From NCBI RefSeq assembly GCF_001854475.1, contig NZ_MNAN01000028.1, forward strand, positions 1 to 41,589: DNA of 41,589 nucleotides, in the 5' to 3' direction. The position numbers and the translations under genes are program-made. Under the pieces are notes generated by a model. The model did not search any database. It worked only from the letters and a program-made list of their open reading frames with translations, and was not told the origin of the DNA. This stretch comes from Pseudoalteromonas byunsanensis (GTDB lineage Bacteria; Pseudomonadota; Gammaproteobacteria; Enterobacterales; Alteromonadaceae). Shown here one piece after another: positions 31,338-41,185 of this stretch. Within the stretch, counting starts at the first letter, position 1. The number at the start of each line of letters is the position of its first letter.

Positions 31338-32273
31338 ATGAGCGAATTTCAGGTAACAGAAGCGTTAACGCAAGAAACGGTAAGCGATTTACTAACAATC
31401 AGAGATTGGCTGCGTTGGACCACTAGCCAGTTTGCAAGCGAGGGGCTGTTTTTTGGACATGGTACTGACAACGCGTGGGATGAAGCGGTAAGTCTCGTGT
31501 TACCTATTTTAAATCTGCCTTTGGACACTCCAACAGAGCTAATGAACTCGCGTCTAACTCGCACCGAAAAACTAAGGTTGTTGAGTTATATCGAAACGCG
31601 TATTGTTGAGCGTACCCCAGTTGCTTATTTGACCAATCAAGCATGGTTTGCGGGAATGCCTTTTTATGTTGATGAGCGAGTATTGGTTCCTCGTTCGCCT
31701 TTTGCGGAATTAGTCAATAACAGGTTTTCTCCTTGGTTGAGAGAAGCTCAGCCCGTTGAGCGTATTTTGGATATGTGTACGGGCTCTGGCTGTATTGCGA
31801 TTGCATTAGCGCAGGCTTTTCCAGAGTCACAAGTAGATGCAGTGGATATCTCGTATGACGCGTTGGAAGTGGCCAATATCAATATTGATGACTATATGCT
31901 TCAAGATCAGGTGTTTGCGATTCAGTCTGATGTATTTAGTGGTATCGAAGGTCAGAAGTATGACTTAATCGTTGCCAATCCACCTTATGTTGATGCTGAA
32001 GATATGGCGGATTTACCCCATGAGTTTCATCATGAACCAGAACTTGGGTTGGCATCAGGTGAAGACGGCTTGGATGTAACTCGTACTATTTTACAACAGG
32101 CGGCTGAACACTTAACTGATGATGGTTGGCTGTTTGTAGAAGTAGGTAACTCTATGGTACATATGGAAGCATTGTATCCGGGCGCACCGTTTGAATGGGT
32201 TGAATTTGAGCACGGTGGTCTTGGTGTGTTTGTGGTTTCAAAGCAGCAATTAATTGAATATTTTAATGACTGA
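31338..32273 (+). CDS. prmB: PrmB, ribosomal protein L3 glutamine methyltransferase
   Basis: A 311-residue SAM-dependent enzyme that methylates a glutamine of ribosomal protein L3. The SAM motif I is [14 protein letters not shown] (about 146-159) and the catalytic NPPY is in [13 protein letters not shown] (about 212-224). The N-terminal helical region ([16 protein letters not shown]) is typical of PrmB, not PrmC. It precedes aroC by 51 bases, the conserved prmB-aroC order. Confidence 0.95.
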   Translation: MSEFQVTEALTQETVSDLLTIRDWLRWTTSQFASEGLFFGHGTDNAWDEAVSLVLPILNLPLDTPTELMNSRLTRTEKLRLLSYIETRIVERTPVAYLTNQAWFAGMPFYVDERVLVPRSPFAELVNNRFSPWLREAQPVERILDMCTGSGCIAIALAQAFPESQVDAVDISYDALEVANINIDDYMLQDQVFAIQSDVFSGIEGQKYDLIVANPPYVDAEDMADLPHEFHHEPELGLASGEDGLDVTRTILQQAAEHLTDDGWLFVEVGNSMVHMEALYPGAPFEWVEFEHGGLGVFVVSKQQLIEYFND

Positions 32274-32324
32274 TTAATGATTTAACTCAGTGGTTTAGGG
32301 TGTCATTTGGAATGAGGATAAATA

Positions 32325-33425
32325 ATGGCAGGTAATAGCATAGGTCAGCTTTTTAAAGTGAGCACCTTCGGAGAAAGTCATGGCCCAGCCTTAGGTGGTG
32401 TGGTTGATGGTGTTCCGGCGGGATTAGAGCTTTGTGAAGCTGATTTACAAATTGATTTAGACAGACGAAAGCCCGGACAAAGTCGCTACACCACGCAGCG
32501 CAGAGAAGGGGATGAGATCAAGATTCTTTCCGGAGTATTTGAGGGTAAAACAACGGGTACCAGTATTGGCCTGTTGATTGAAAACACCGATCAACGTTCT
32601 CAGGATTACGGAAAAATTGCTGATGTGTTCCGCCCAGGTCACGGGGATTATACCTATTGGCATAAATATGGTCACCGCGACTACCGTGGTGGAGGGCGCT
32701 CATCAGCGAGAGAAACTGCAATTAGAGTAGCAGCAGGTGGTATTGCGAAAAAATATCTGCGCCAAGTACATGGCATTGAAATTAATGCCTGCTTATCGCA
32801 ATTAGGTCCAATTAAAGCCACGCAATTCAACTGGAAGCAGGTTGAGCAGAATCTATTTTTCTTTCCCGATGAAAGCAAGTTGGATGAACTTGATGAGTAC
32901 ATGCGTGAACTGAAAAAGTCTGGAGATTCTGTTGGCGCGAAAGTGATGGTTGTTGCTAAAAATGTACCTGTTGGCTTGGGAGAGCCGGTTTTTGACCGTT
33001 TAGATGCAGAGATAGCTCATTCTTTAATGAGTATCAATGCGGTTAAAGGGGTTGAGATTGGCGATGGTTTTGCAGTTGTGGAGCAAAAAGGCTCCCAGCA
33101 CCGTGACGAGTTAACACCAGATGGTTTTACCAGCAATCATGCGGGTGGAGTTTTGGCAGGTATTTCAACGGGGCAAGATATCATCGCCTCAATAGCGCTT
33201 AAACCTACATCTAGTATTACCATTCCTGGTCAAAGTATTAATACCTCAAATGAAGCGGTTGAGATGGTCACTAAAGGGCGTCATGACCCATGTGTTGGTA
33301 TTCGCGCTATACCAATTGCTGAAGCGATGATGGCGATAACCTTGATGGATCATTTGCTACGCCAGCGTGGGCAAAACCCAGATGTGCAATTAGCACATGG
33401 TCCTATCAAAGCCAGTATAGAATAA
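32325..33425 (+). CDS. aroC: AroC, chorismate synthase
   Basis: A 366-residue cytosolic enzyme that makes chorismate from 5-enolpyruvylshikimate 3-phosphate with reduced FMN, the last step of the shared aromatic pathway. Signature segments are [19 protein letters not shown] near the start, then [20 protein letters not shown] followed by GGRSSARET, and [16 protein letters not shown]. Length is normal. GAGGATAA precedes the ATG. It is likely co-transcribed with prmB. Confidence 0.97.
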   Translation: MAGNSIGQLFKVSTFGESHGPALGGVVDGVPAGLELCEADLQIDLDRRKPGQSRYTTQRREGDEIKILSGVFEGKTTGTSIGLLIENTDQRSQDYGKIADVFRPGHGDYTYWHKYGHRDYRGGGRSSARETAIRVAAGGIAKKYLRQVHGIEINACLSQLGPIKATQFNWKQVEQNLFFFPDESKLDELDEYMRELKKSGDSVGAKVMVVAKNVPVGLGEPVFDRLDAEIAHSLMSINAVKGVEIGDGFAVVEQKGSQHRDELTPDGFTSNHAGGVLAGISTGQDIIASIALKPTSSITIPGQSINTSNEAVEMVTKGRHDPCVGIRAIPIAEAMMAITLMDHLLRQRGQNPDVQLAHGPIKASIE

Positions 33426-33438
33426 CGTCGTATAGTAA

Positions 33439-33485
33439 CTGGTTTTCATGATCCGCAGGAAAATGAAAGCCAGACACTATTTTTC
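33439..33485 (+). terminator. Probable terminator after aroC
   Basis: CTGGTTTTCAT (33439-33449) pairs with ATGAAAGCCAG (33463-33473), with one G-T pair. The T-run begins six bases after the stem. Confidence 0.5.
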
Positions 33486-33610
33486 ATTCACCCCGAAAAA
33501 AATCCCCCCTGAAGTAGAGAATACTTTCCCACTAATATAAAAATAAGCTACCTTATTAATCAAAAGGTTGAAATATATCTTATACCAACGAAACTGTAAT
33601 GGATTTGATT

Positions 33611-34480
33611 ATGAAGCGTATCTTGAAAGTACTTTTGTTACCCTTAGTACTGTGTGCAATGAACCATGCTAGTGCTGAAGTAGAATTCAAACTGCGACAG
33701 CTATCGCCCCATCTTCATGTACTCTATGGTCAAGGTGGAAACATAGCTATCAGTGTGGGTGAAGATGGTATTTATCTGGTAGATGATCAGTTTGCGAAAT
33801 TGAGTGATGGCATACGAGCACAAATAAGTAAACTAAAGCCAGAAGTACCTGAGTTTGTTATCAACACACATCATCATGGTGATCATACAGGTGGGAACGA
33901 AAATTTTGCAAACGCGGGTAGCCATGTTATCGCGCACAAAAACGTATATCGTCGCTTGAAAGACAAACATGGTGAAGGTTCGAAATTTTTGCCAGTGATC
34001 AGCTTTGGCCAAGACATGACGCTGCATTTTAATGGTGAGAATGCCAAAGTTTGGCATTATGCCAATGCCCATACGGATGGTGATGCGGTGATTTTTTATG
34101 AACGCGCTAACGCTGTACATACAGGTGATATATTTTTCAACTTAAACAGTCTGCCATTTGTCGATGTAGATAGTGGTGGCTCACTTGATGGAGTGATAGC
34201 GTCCGTTGCTAATATCCTTGAGCGTATCGATGATAAGACGATTGTGATCCCAGGTCATGGCCCTGTTACCAATAAAGATGGTTTGACAGAATATAAAGCG
34301 CTTCTTGAGCACTCTAAAAGCATCATGCTTGCAGCGATAGAAAAGCACCAAAGCTTAGAAGCTGTTGTAGCGGCTCAGCCGCTGGCGGAGCTAAAATTGA
34401 GTTATGCAAATTGGCTACCTCAAGAACGTGTAACTAAATTGTTTTATCGCAGTTTAATGTCCTCAGAAGGTAATGATTGA
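33611..34480 (+). CDS. Exported metallo-beta-lactamase-fold hydrolase
   Basis: A 289-residue periplasmic zinc hydrolase. The signal peptide runs to about SA22. The di-zinc motif is NTHHHGDHTGG (H87, H89, D91, H92); further ligands are H154 in ANAHTDGDAV, D173 in VHTGDIFFN and H216 in PGHGPV. These define the MBL fold, which covers many reactions. The general layout (quinoprotein-relay-/SoxH-like exported MBLs) is common in marine bacteria, and nothing singles out beta-lactam hydrolysis. ATG 33611 gives a clean signal peptide; ATG 33599 is four codons upstream with no better ribosome site. It stands alone. Confidence 0.88.
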   Translation: MKRILKVLLLPLVLCAMNHASAEVEFKLRQLSPHLHVLYGQGGNIAISVGEDGIYLVDDQFAKLSDGIRAQISKLKPEVPEFVINTHHHGDHTGGNENFANAGSHVIAHKNVYRRLKDKHGEGSKFLPVISFGQDMTLHFNGENAKVWHYANAHTDGDAVIFYERANAVHTGDIFFNLNSLPFVDVDSGGSLDGVIASVANILERIDDKTIVIPGHGPVTNKDGLTEYKALLEHSKSIMLAAIEKHQSLEAVVAAQPLAELKLSYANWLPQERVTKLFYRSLMSSEGND

Positions 34481-34570
34481 TAACGGGTAAAATTCAGCTG
34501 ATATTATTACCAGCTCTCAATCTATTGTGCGCTCAGTTGTATTATTACATGCACATATGAAGGAATATTA

Positions 34571-35566
34571 ATGGCATCATCTGTAAACTCTTCAAGCTTG
34601 CTCTGTGATACATCTTTGTTAGAGACTGTTTGGTGGCAACACACTCAATTGCTTAACTCAGCTGACTCTGAGTTGAAGTTAGATAGTGAGGTTGATCGAG
34701 CTATATTCGACTTACTGGGTGTCAGTCAACATCAAGGTATATCAGCAGTATATGAGAACGCTTTATCATTTGATGGCTTTTTAAGTCATATTGCCAAAAT
34801 AAGTAGCTTTAGTCTGTTGAATTTAAATCGCGCCAGTGCATATCTTAATGGGGTAAATCAGCCTGCACAGATACAGCAAAGGTTTGACGAAATAGCAGCC
34901 ATGCCAGATGTGCTAACTTCAGAAGATTTGCAACAGTGGCAAGAAGATGGTTATGTGATCTTAAAAGAGGCATTGGATCTGAAACAATGTTCTGCAGTTA
35001 AAAAAGCCATTGCTGATTTTTTGAGTGTTGATCTTAATGACTCATCAAAGTGGTATGATTTGGAACTGCGCGCTGGCATTATGGTTGAATTAATTCAGCA
35101 CCCCGCTTTAACACAGGCACGTAATGCGAAACGGATCCATAAAGCTTATAGCCAGTTATGGGGGACAGAAGACCTAATCGTGTCTACCGATCGGTGTGGT
35201 TTTAACCCTCCACAGACCCATACACATCCATTTTCAGGTCCCGATTTACACTGGGATCTTAACCTTTGCAAACCACTACAACTTGGTACTCAAGGCATAG
35301 TATATTTGACCGATACAGCACCAGAGCAAGGGGCATTAACGGTTGTACCAGGCTTCCATCATCAGTTGCCTAAACAGATCAAACAATATGTGAGTAAGCA
35401 ACATCAGATTGACCTTCATCAATTTGGTTCTAGGGCCATTGGTGCAAATGCTGGTGATATGGTGATTTGGCACCATTTTTTGCCTCATGGAAGCCGCCCC
35501 AATCTGACCGAGCAACCAAGAATAGTCCAATACATCAATATGTATCCGTTTCCAAAAACTCGGTGA
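34571..35566 (+). CDS. Phytanoyl-CoA dioxygenase-family (Fe/2-oxoglutarate) enzyme
   Basis: A 331-residue protein. The C-terminal part (~115-325) has the PhyH-type double-stranded beta-helix: DGYVILKEAL entry segment, iron ligands H227 and D229 in LHWDLN, H306 in LPHGSRPN, and R309 for 2-oxoglutarate. The middle VYLTDTAPEQGALTVVPGFHH is a hallmark of the family. The N-terminal ~110 residues are not recognised. The substrate cannot be told. AAGGA precedes the ATG. It is 90 bases after the MBL gene on the same strand and may be transcribed with it. Confidence 0.85.
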   Translation: MASSVNSSSLLCDTSLLETVWWQHTQLLNSADSELKLDSEVDRAIFDLLGVSQHQGISAVYENALSFDGFLSHIAKISSFSLLNLNRASAYLNGVNQPAQIQQRFDEIAAMPDVLTSEDLQQWQEDGYVILKEALDLKQCSAVKKAIADFLSVDLNDSSKWYDLELRAGIMVELIQHPALTQARNAKRIHKAYSQLWGTEDLIVSTDRCGFNPPQTHTHPFSGPDLHWDLNLCKPLQLGTQGIVYLTDTAPEQGALTVVPGFHHQLPKQIKQYVSKQHQIDLHQFGSRAIGANAGDMVIWHHFLPHGSRPNLTEQPRIVQYINMYPFPKTR

Positions 35567-35828
35567 ATAACTACAAATGAACGTCAATATTTTTGTCATT
35601 TAAGAAAAAAGAATCAACGGCTAATATTGAATAAATACATTATTGGTATTTTTATACTCATTATTTATATTTTATAGCTCTTGCTGTTATTTGTTTTTGC
35701 CTGTTTTATAAACATCGTGTAAAGTGACCCTCAAATTATTTCTTGTGTAATCAATGTTTAATAAAGATGGTTGGATATTAATAATGTGTTAATGTTCTGT
35801 CTGATCTTGATGTCTTTAGGGGTTTAAA

Positions 35829-36587
35829 TTGTCTTTTATAAATAGAGCTATACTAGTCGCTTTTTGTTTCACTACGCTTTTCATGGTATTTTCAATCCAA
35901 GCAGCCAGTTTTAAACTTGATAAAACAAGAATTGTTTTTGAACAAGATGACCGCAGACAAGAGTTTCGGATTTACAACGACTCAGATAGATTACAAAGCT
36001 TCAGAGTTATGCTTACAGAAATGCAAATGCATGAGGCGGGGCACTTAGAAGCTGTTGATGAGTATGCTCTATCTGCCAAAGATTATTTGAGAATTGGTCC
36101 ACGAGTTGCTCGAGATATACCTCCCCAAAGTTTTGCCAGAATTCGTATTATCAAAAAAGGCGTTAAAGAAAAAGGCGAGTTCCGTTCACACCTTATGGTC
36201 GAATCTTTAACTTCAGAAGTGGTAAAGCAGGTATCTGGAGTTTTCATTCAACCAAATGTTAAGTATATAATTCCTGTTTTTATTAAAAATTATTCAGCTG
36301 AAGAAAAAGCTAAGGCAACACTAAAAAAGCATTTTATTAGTAGTGAAGATAATATGTTGAACTTGGTTTTCTCTCGTGAGGGTGTAGGGTCTTTTAGTGG
36401 TAATTTAGTCGTCAAAGATGAGCAAGGGAATGAATTATATCGTGCGAATCAGGTTAGTATTTACCCAGAGTTAAATCAGCGAACGTTTAAAACAGATATT
36501 GATGCCAAGAAAATAAGCGGCGAACTTACCATCGCTCTTGAAAGCTTGGTTGAAAACGCAGAATTGCAATTTGAGACAAAAATATAA
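35829..36587 (+). CDS. Divergent periplasmic pilus chaperone
   Basis: A 252-residue exported protein, the first gene of a four-gene chaperone-usher operon. TTG 35829 is the best start: AGGGG lies 6 bases before it and it gives a full signal peptide to about IQAA26; the first ATG inside would cut the signal. The mature part is a two-domain Ig-like chaperone: FKLDKTRIVFEQDDRRQEFR and IYNDSDRLQSFRVML (strands A-C), then IGPRVARDIPPQSFARIRII (strands F-G area), and a second domain with PVFIKNYSAEEK. The sequence is far from the classic FimC/PapD set. It should cap subunits until the usher takes them. Confidence 0.8.
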   Translation: MSFINRAILVAFCFTTLFMVFSIQAASFKLDKTRIVFEQDDRRQEFRIYNDSDRLQSFRVMLTEMQMHEAGHLEAVDEYALSAKDYLRIGPRVARDIPPQSFARIRIIKKGVKEKGEFRSHLMVESLTSEVVKQVSGVFIQPNVKYIIPVFIKNYSAEEKAKATLKKHFISSEDNMLNLVFSREGVGSFSGNLVVKDEQGNELYRANQVSIYPELNQRTFKTDIDAKKISGELTIALESLVENAELQFETKI

Positions 36588-36608
36588 TCATATTTAAAGG
36601 AATATATT

Positions 36609-37106
36609 ATGAGAAAGCCTCTGCTGTGGGTATTACTAGTCATGCTTCCAATTGTTGGCACATCAGCAAAGGAATTCGGTTTTCAGGTTAATTATGAAGC
36701 TGTAAAAACCGTACTAGAGATAATTGAAGTTAAGAAGCTGCAGTTTCCAGATTTGCTCTCAGATAATAGTACTGAGGAAGGAGCCTATTGCAGTGCAACG
36801 GGTACGCCTAACCCAAATAATAGTGCTCGCTCACTTTGTCCTGGCTTGATAGGTCAGCCTGGAGTATTCGACATTGTGGGAGCTGCGAATGCTACTATAG
36901 TACTGACCCATACAGCCGATCACACGATCAACGGTTTGCGCTTGACCACCAACAAACATGCCACGCCAATTGTAAAAACTTTACGCCTAAATGCTTCAGG
37001 TACTGCTGAATATGTCGCACAAAGTATGATTACGCTAGTGGATAAAGACGCTGCTAACAGCTCGGAATATTATTTTACCTTTGATATTTCAGTAGCTTAC
37101 CAATAA
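36609..37106 (+). CDS. Pilin-like subunit 1 (DUF4402-like)
   Basis: A 165-residue exported subunit. The signal peptide ends near TSA20. The mature N-terminus FGFQVNYEAVKTVLEI alternates hydrophobic and polar residues, as expected of a donor strand. C61 and C77 probably form a disulfide. The protein ends in FDISVAYQ. It is a paralogue of the next gene: both have the two cysteines at almost the same positions, a xxFPxL segment near residue 46, and a C-terminal AYQ. The layout suggests the DUF4402 family (unverified). AAAGGAA precedes the ATG. This is likely a minor or tip subunit, given its place before the second, better-expressed-looking pilin. Confidence 0.75.
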   Translation: MRKPLLWVLLVMLPIVGTSAKEFGFQVNYEAVKTVLEIIEVKKLQFPDLLSDNSTEEGAYCSATGTPNPNNSARSLCPGLIGQPGVFDIVGAANATIVLTHTADHTINGLRLTTNKHATPIVKTLRLNASGTAEYVAQSMITLVDKDAANSSEYYFTFDISVAYQ

Positions 37107-37148
37107 TAATTTTTCTACCCATTAAAATATTAACTAAAGGAAATCATG

Positions 37149-37655
37149 ATGAAAAAGATCTCGACTCTAGCTATGGCTCTAGCTCTTAGCGCAACAGCAA
37201 ATGCAGAGCAGTTCACTGTTGAAGTAACACTTAAAAAGGAAGAAGTGCCACTTACAATCACGCAAACTCAAGCAATGTCTTTCCCTGAGCTGATGATCAC
37301 TCGTGCTACTAACGTCGGTGCAGTTTGTACGTCACAACCAAACCAGCCGTCTGGTAGATCTGCCGAAGACAGATTGTGTACAGGTTCTGGGACTTATGCT
37401 CACTTTAGACTGTCGGGTGTACCTTACGCGGACGTAACATGGACATTACCTGCACAGTCACAAGATCAAGACGGCTTGCGTTTTACTATGAACCTTCTTG
37501 AGTCTTCTACCCTTGCCACACACCAGAAGTTAACTTCTGGTGGTATTTTGGATTTAGGCAACTTCGGTACAATTACTTTGATTGACCATGACCTAGCAAT
37601 GCAAAACCCTGGTGTTAAATCATTCACTTACGATATTGTAGCTGCATATCAGTAA
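37149..37655 (+). CDS. Pilin-like subunit 2, probable major subunit (DUF4402-like)
   Basis: A 168-residue exported subunit, a paralogue of the preceding gene. The signal peptide ends near ANA. The mature start EQFTVEVTLKKEEVPLTI alternates hydrophobic residues as a donor strand would. Two cysteines (AVCTSQP and DRLCTGSG) lie 17 residues apart. It ends in YDIVAAYQ. Codons look more regular than in its neighbours, and a stable hairpin follows it, both fitting the major pilin. ATG 37149 has AGGA 7 bases upstream; the ATG at 37146 directly before it is possible. Confidence 0.78.
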   Translation: MKKISTLAMALALSATANAEQFTVEVTLKKEEVPLTITQTQAMSFPELMITRATNVGAVCTSQPNQPSGRSAEDRLCTGSGTYAHFRLSGVPYADVTWTLPAQSQDQDGLRFTMNLLESSTLATHQKLTSGGILDLGNFGTITLIDHDLAMQNPGVKSFTYDIVAAYQ

Positions 37656-37666
37656 CCTCAAAAAGT

Positions 37667-37687
37667 GCTAGCTGCAAGGCAGCTAGC
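37667..37687 (+). promoter_or_regulatory. Strong intercistronic hairpin between pilin and usher genes
   Basis: GCTAGCTGC (37667-37675) and GCAGCTAGC (37679-37687) pair perfectly around AAG. Only a weak T-tract follows (CTTTT at 37696-37700). It probably protects the upstream pilin mRNA or partly terminates, so that less usher than pilin is made. Confidence 0.7.
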
Positions 37688-37717
37688 TTCTGCAACTTTT
37701 AACTTCCAACTGCTTCT

Positions 37718-40228
37718 GTGAAACGTTCAGCTTTCCTCCTGTTTTTTATACTACTGAATTTACTCATTACTCGCAGTGGTGAGGCGCAAGAGTACCTCGA
37801 TTTTATTTTTGCTGATCTGAAAATCGACAACCGACTCGTTTCTGGTGAAGTTGAACTTATTACTCGAGACTACGAGAATTTCTACCTTTCACTACAGAGC
37901 TTTAATGAGCATCTAGCTTGTGAACTCATACTTGATATGAACTCTGGGCTGCTAACGGGGAAGTTTTGGGATGAAGAAGTAAACAAAACTCTATCTCCAG
38001 AGCTATTTATGCTTGAAGAAGATGAGCCATTTGTGTCAATCCGTTTGTTGGCAGTTCTCTCAATAGAATATGAATTCAATCACGCTAAGCAATGGTTGCG
38101 GATAATAACTAATGATATGCATCCTAGAACCAAAGAGCTAATAGCGCAGGAGAGGAAAAAACTTATAGCAGCTATTAAGGAAAGAAAAGCATCGTTATTG
38201 GTTAAAGAAAATGAATATCGTGCGTTTACGGCTCCTAATATGGACGTTAATTTAGCGCTAAAGCATCAAAAGGATGCTGGGTATTACGCATATGCACAGC
38301 TTACGCAGGATTTGTTATATCACCAAGCTGATATTCAAATGAGTCAAAGTGATAATAATGAATTGACTGGAGAAGCTGTTTTTTCTCGTAAACTCCATAT
38401 GCATAGAGTGCCAATGAGCTATAAGTTTGGAGATGTGAGAGCGTCCCAAGCTACGCTTTCTCAGAACGTTTCAAAAGGGGTCGGACTGTATTTTGGTCAA
38501 GATGAAAGGAGGAGCCAGAAGTTACAAGAAAATGTTAGTGGTTATATTATACCTGGCACCGAAGTTTCTTTATTTCAAAATGATTATTTGCTGGATTTTG
38601 TAGTCGCTCGTGACGATGGTTTCTATGAGTTTAAAGGGCTAAATTTTAGAGATCATCGAGCGGTATATCGGATCCGTTTTAACTATCCTGATGGAAGGGT
38701 AGAGGAGCGCGCCATATCTAAACCTAGTTGGCAGGGATTAAGGGAGGGGCAGTGGACTCCTGAATTTTTGTACGTTGATTCTAGTGAAAGCCTACTTAAA
38801 ACGTATGGGGCAAAAAATGAGCGCAAGTTCGCAATGGCCAATGCCACTTATATTTATAGCAAGTCGACATTGTTACGTGGTGGATTGGAATGGAGTGACA
38901 GCGAGCAACAAAGCAACCTGATCCCTTTCACGGATATCGAGTGGCGGGACGACACGGGCTCGCTGTTCACTTCCAAACTTGGCTATAGCGATCAGTTGAT
39001 ATATGAAGGTCAATTGAATATTAACAGTAACAACCACGCCGTATATTTGCAAAATAGTAAGCGCGACATGGAAGATTCTATCGTTAGGAGTCGCTCTGTA
39101 GGCTATATATACACAGGTGAAGTGTTCAAGTTTGATAGTCGTTATTATGATGCATCGAGTTCTGGGTTTAATGCTCAAGAACAAGGTGTAGAGTTTAAAC
39201 TAGGATATTCTGCAAAGGGACATAGCCACTATATTAGTTGGAACAATCAAGTGAGCGGTTTTAGTGCTGACAAGGTATCGTTTGTTTCCTCATACAATAG
39301 TAGTTGGGGAGCGTTGAATCTATCCTTAAGCCGTGAGTTTTATGAACGAAAAGCTGACCAATTTATGCTGTCCTACAACAAGTACTGGCAAGGGTATAAC
39401 TTTTCTACATCTGTCCGTTACGCTCCAGAGCGCAAGGATACAACAACTAAATTTCGACTTTCGAAGTCACTAGAATCCGTGTCTCTAAGTTTTTCTTTAT
39501 CCAACAGCACTGCCGGTGAAAGCGTAGCGACGCTGAATTTTTCTTTTTCATTTCATGGCAAGGCTCCGTTAAAAACATTAAGTAGTTCGTCGTATAGGCG
39601 AGGTAGTGTAGTCAAAAATTGGGCCTTTTTGGACTCAAACTATAATGGTATGTGGGATGGAGAGCTTTCGGAGCCTATCCTAAATGGTGTTAAGCTAAAA
39701 GCTTCACAGCAGCGACCAAAGGAGTTTGTTTCCGAAGAACAATCGCACATGGTGGGAGTAGACGTTTATGATCCTACTATATTTCATGTGGACGCAGAGT
39801 CATTAGACAACCCTTTTTTGATCCCGGTTTTCCCAACGGTGCAACTTGAATCACATCCCGGTGGTGTCATAGATGTTGCGCTCCCTTTTCAGCAAGTTTT
39901 TGAGGCAGAAGGGGAGGTAATAAAGTTTAATGCTCAAGGTAAGCAGGAGCGAAATAGTGGTTTTGTCCCCCTTGAAATACTAACACTCGAAGGTGAGCAA
40001 TCTTCATTGAGAGAATACAGTACAGAGCATGATGGCTTTTTCATAATAGATAGACTTCAGAAGGGCCAATATTTACTAACAGTACCTGAGCAATATTTGC
40101 GTGATCACAACCTTGAATGTGAAAACTGTCAGCAAGTGATAGATACACAAATGGCAGATGATTATATTTTCTTTTTAGAGCCTATTAAGCTTATACCTAA
40201 AGCAATAGCCAGTAAGGAATCTTTATAA
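37718..40228 (+). CDS. Divergent outer-membrane usher
   Basis: An 836-residue protein, the usual usher length. GTG 37718 begins a signal peptide (to about GEA23); no ribosome site is seen. The segment SGYIIPGTEVSLFQNDYLLD, then GFYEFKGLNFRDHRAVYRIRF and YPDGRVEE, is the plug/middle-domain pattern of ushers. The region ~350-620 is rich in alternating strands, as in a 24-strand barrel. The C-terminal part has FLDSNYNGMWDGELSEPILNGVKL (about 636-660), like the Asp/Asn-rich turn of CS1-type ushers, and a carboxypeptidase-regulatory-like end (HDGFFIIDRLQKGQYLLTVP). It closes the operon; no two-domain tip adhesin gene follows. Confidence 0.8.
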   Translation: MKRSAFLLFFILLNLLITRSGEAQEYLDFIFADLKIDNRLVSGEVELITRDYENFYLSLQSFNEHLACELILDMNSGLLTGKFWDEEVNKTLSPELFMLEEDEPFVSIRLLAVLSIEYEFNHAKQWLRIITNDMHPRTKELIAQERKKLIAAIKERKASLLVKENEYRAFTAPNMDVNLALKHQKDAGYYAYAQLTQDLLYHQADIQMSQSDNNELTGEAVFSRKLHMHRVPMSYKFGDVRASQATLSQNVSKGVGLYFGQDERRSQKLQENVSGYIIPGTEVSLFQNDYLLDFVVARDDGFYEFKGLNFRDHRAVYRIRFNYPDGRVEERAISKPSWQGLREGQWTPEFLYVDSSESLLKTYGAKNERKFAMANATYIYSKSTLLRGGLEWSDSEQQSNLIPFTDIEWRDDTGSLFTSKLGYSDQLIYEGQLNINSNNHAVYLQNSKRDMEDSIVRSRSVGYIYTGEVFKFDSRYYDASSSGFNAQEQGVEFKLGYSAKGHSHYISWNNQVSGFSADKVSFVSSYNSSWGALNLSLSREFYERKADQFMLSYNKYWQGYNFSTSVRYAPERKDTTTKFRLSKSLESVSLSFSLSNSTAGESVATLNFSFSFHGKAPLKTLSSSSYRRGSVVKNWAFLDSNYNGMWDGELSEPILNGVKLKASQQRPKEFVSEEQSHMVGVDVYDPTIFHVDAESLDNPFLIPVFPTVQLESHPGGVIDVALPFQQVFEAEGEVIKFNAQGKQERNSGFVPLEILTLEGEQSSLREYSTEHDGFFIIDRLQKGQYLLTVPEQYLRDHNLECENCQQVIDTQMADDYIFFLEPIKLIPKAIASKESL

Positions 40229-40279
40229 GTAACGAAATTTATGAGAGTGAAAGTGGTTATTAGAGCTGTTACAGACAGC

Positions 40280-40313
40280 AAAAAGCCACAACAAGATGTG
40301 GCTTTTTATTTTT
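40280..40313. terminator. Strong bidirectional terminator
   Basis: AAAAAGCCACA (40280-40290) pairs perfectly with TGTGGCTTTTT (40297-40307) around a 6-base loop, followed by ATTTTT. It serves the usher operon and the converging folD. Confidence 0.9.
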
Positions 40314-40330
40314 AAAATCAGAGCTTAAAT

Positions 40331-41185
40331 TCAGCTATGGTATTTTTCACAAGCTTCAAGAGTGTTCTCAATCAAGCTAGCTACTGTCATAGGGCCAACA
40401 CCACCAGGTACAGGCGTGATAAAGCTGGCGTTTTGCTCTGCGATACGGTACTGAACATCACCAACTAATTTGCCGGAATCCAAACGGTTGATACCCACAT
40501 CAATTACAATGGCACCTTCTTTAACCCAATCCCCAGGAATAAATTCAGGCTTACCAACGGCGACTACCAATAAATCAGCTCGTCTAACATGTGCTTCTAA
40601 ATCTTGAGTAAACTTGTGACATACGGTGGTTGTGCAGCCTGCCAGTAAAAGCTCTAAAGACATAGGGCGACCAACAATATTTGAAGCACCAACAACGACA
40701 GCATGCATTCCTTTATAACGGACACCTGTTGAATCAAGTAGCGTCATTATACCTTTCGGTGTGCAAGGTCTAAGTGCTGGCATTCTCTGTGCTAGGCGGC
40801 CAATGTTATATGGGTGGAAACCGTCTACATCTTTATGTGGATGAATACGCTCAAGAATTTTTTCAGCATCAAGTCCTTCAGGTAGAGGCAATTGAACTAA
40901 AATACCGTCAACCTCAGGGTCGTTATTCAAAGCATCAACTAACTCTAGCAACTGTTGTTCACTTGTATCCCCTGGGAGGTCAAAAGACTTTGAAATAAAC
41001 CCGACTTCTTCACATGCTTTACGTTTTGAACCAACATAAACTTGACTGGCAGGATCTTGCCCTACCAATACAACTGCGAGTCCTGGGGCACGAAGACCCT
41101 GTTCAACGCGCTCGGCAACACGTTTAGTTACTGTTGTGCGTACTTGTTTGGCGATTGCCTTACCATCTATGATGTTTGCCGTCAT
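40331..41185 (-). CDS. folD: FolD, methylenetetrahydrofolate dehydrogenase/cyclohydrolase
   Basis: A 284-residue bifunctional cytosolic enzyme that interconverts methylene- and formyl-tetrahydrofolate with NADP. Signatures are [15 protein letters not shown] with the catalytic lysine, the segment [12 protein letters not shown] followed by [18 protein letters not shown], the NADP site [17 protein letters not shown], and [18 protein letters not shown]. Length is normal. It lies next to tRNA-Pro, divergent from it. Confidence 0.97.
   Translation of the reverse strand: MTANIIDGKAIAKQVRTTVTKRVAERVEQGLRAPGLAVVLVGQDPASQVYVGSKRKACEEVGFISKSFDLPGDTSEQQLLELVDALNNDPEVDGILVQLPLPEGLDAEKILERIHPHKDVDGFHPYNIGRLAQRMPALRPCTPKGIMTLLDSTGVRYKGMHAVVVGASNIVGRPMSLELLLAGCTTTVCHKFTQDLEAHVRRADLLVVAVGKPEFIPGDWVKEGAIVIDVGINRLDSGKLVGDVQYRIAEQNASFITPVPGGVGPMTVASLIENTLEACEKYHS

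Noticed and set aside
33611..34480. MBL-fold gene as an antibiotic-resistance beta-lactamase
   Set aside because: The zinc motif is shared by many hydrolases, and nothing specific to beta-lactamases was seen.
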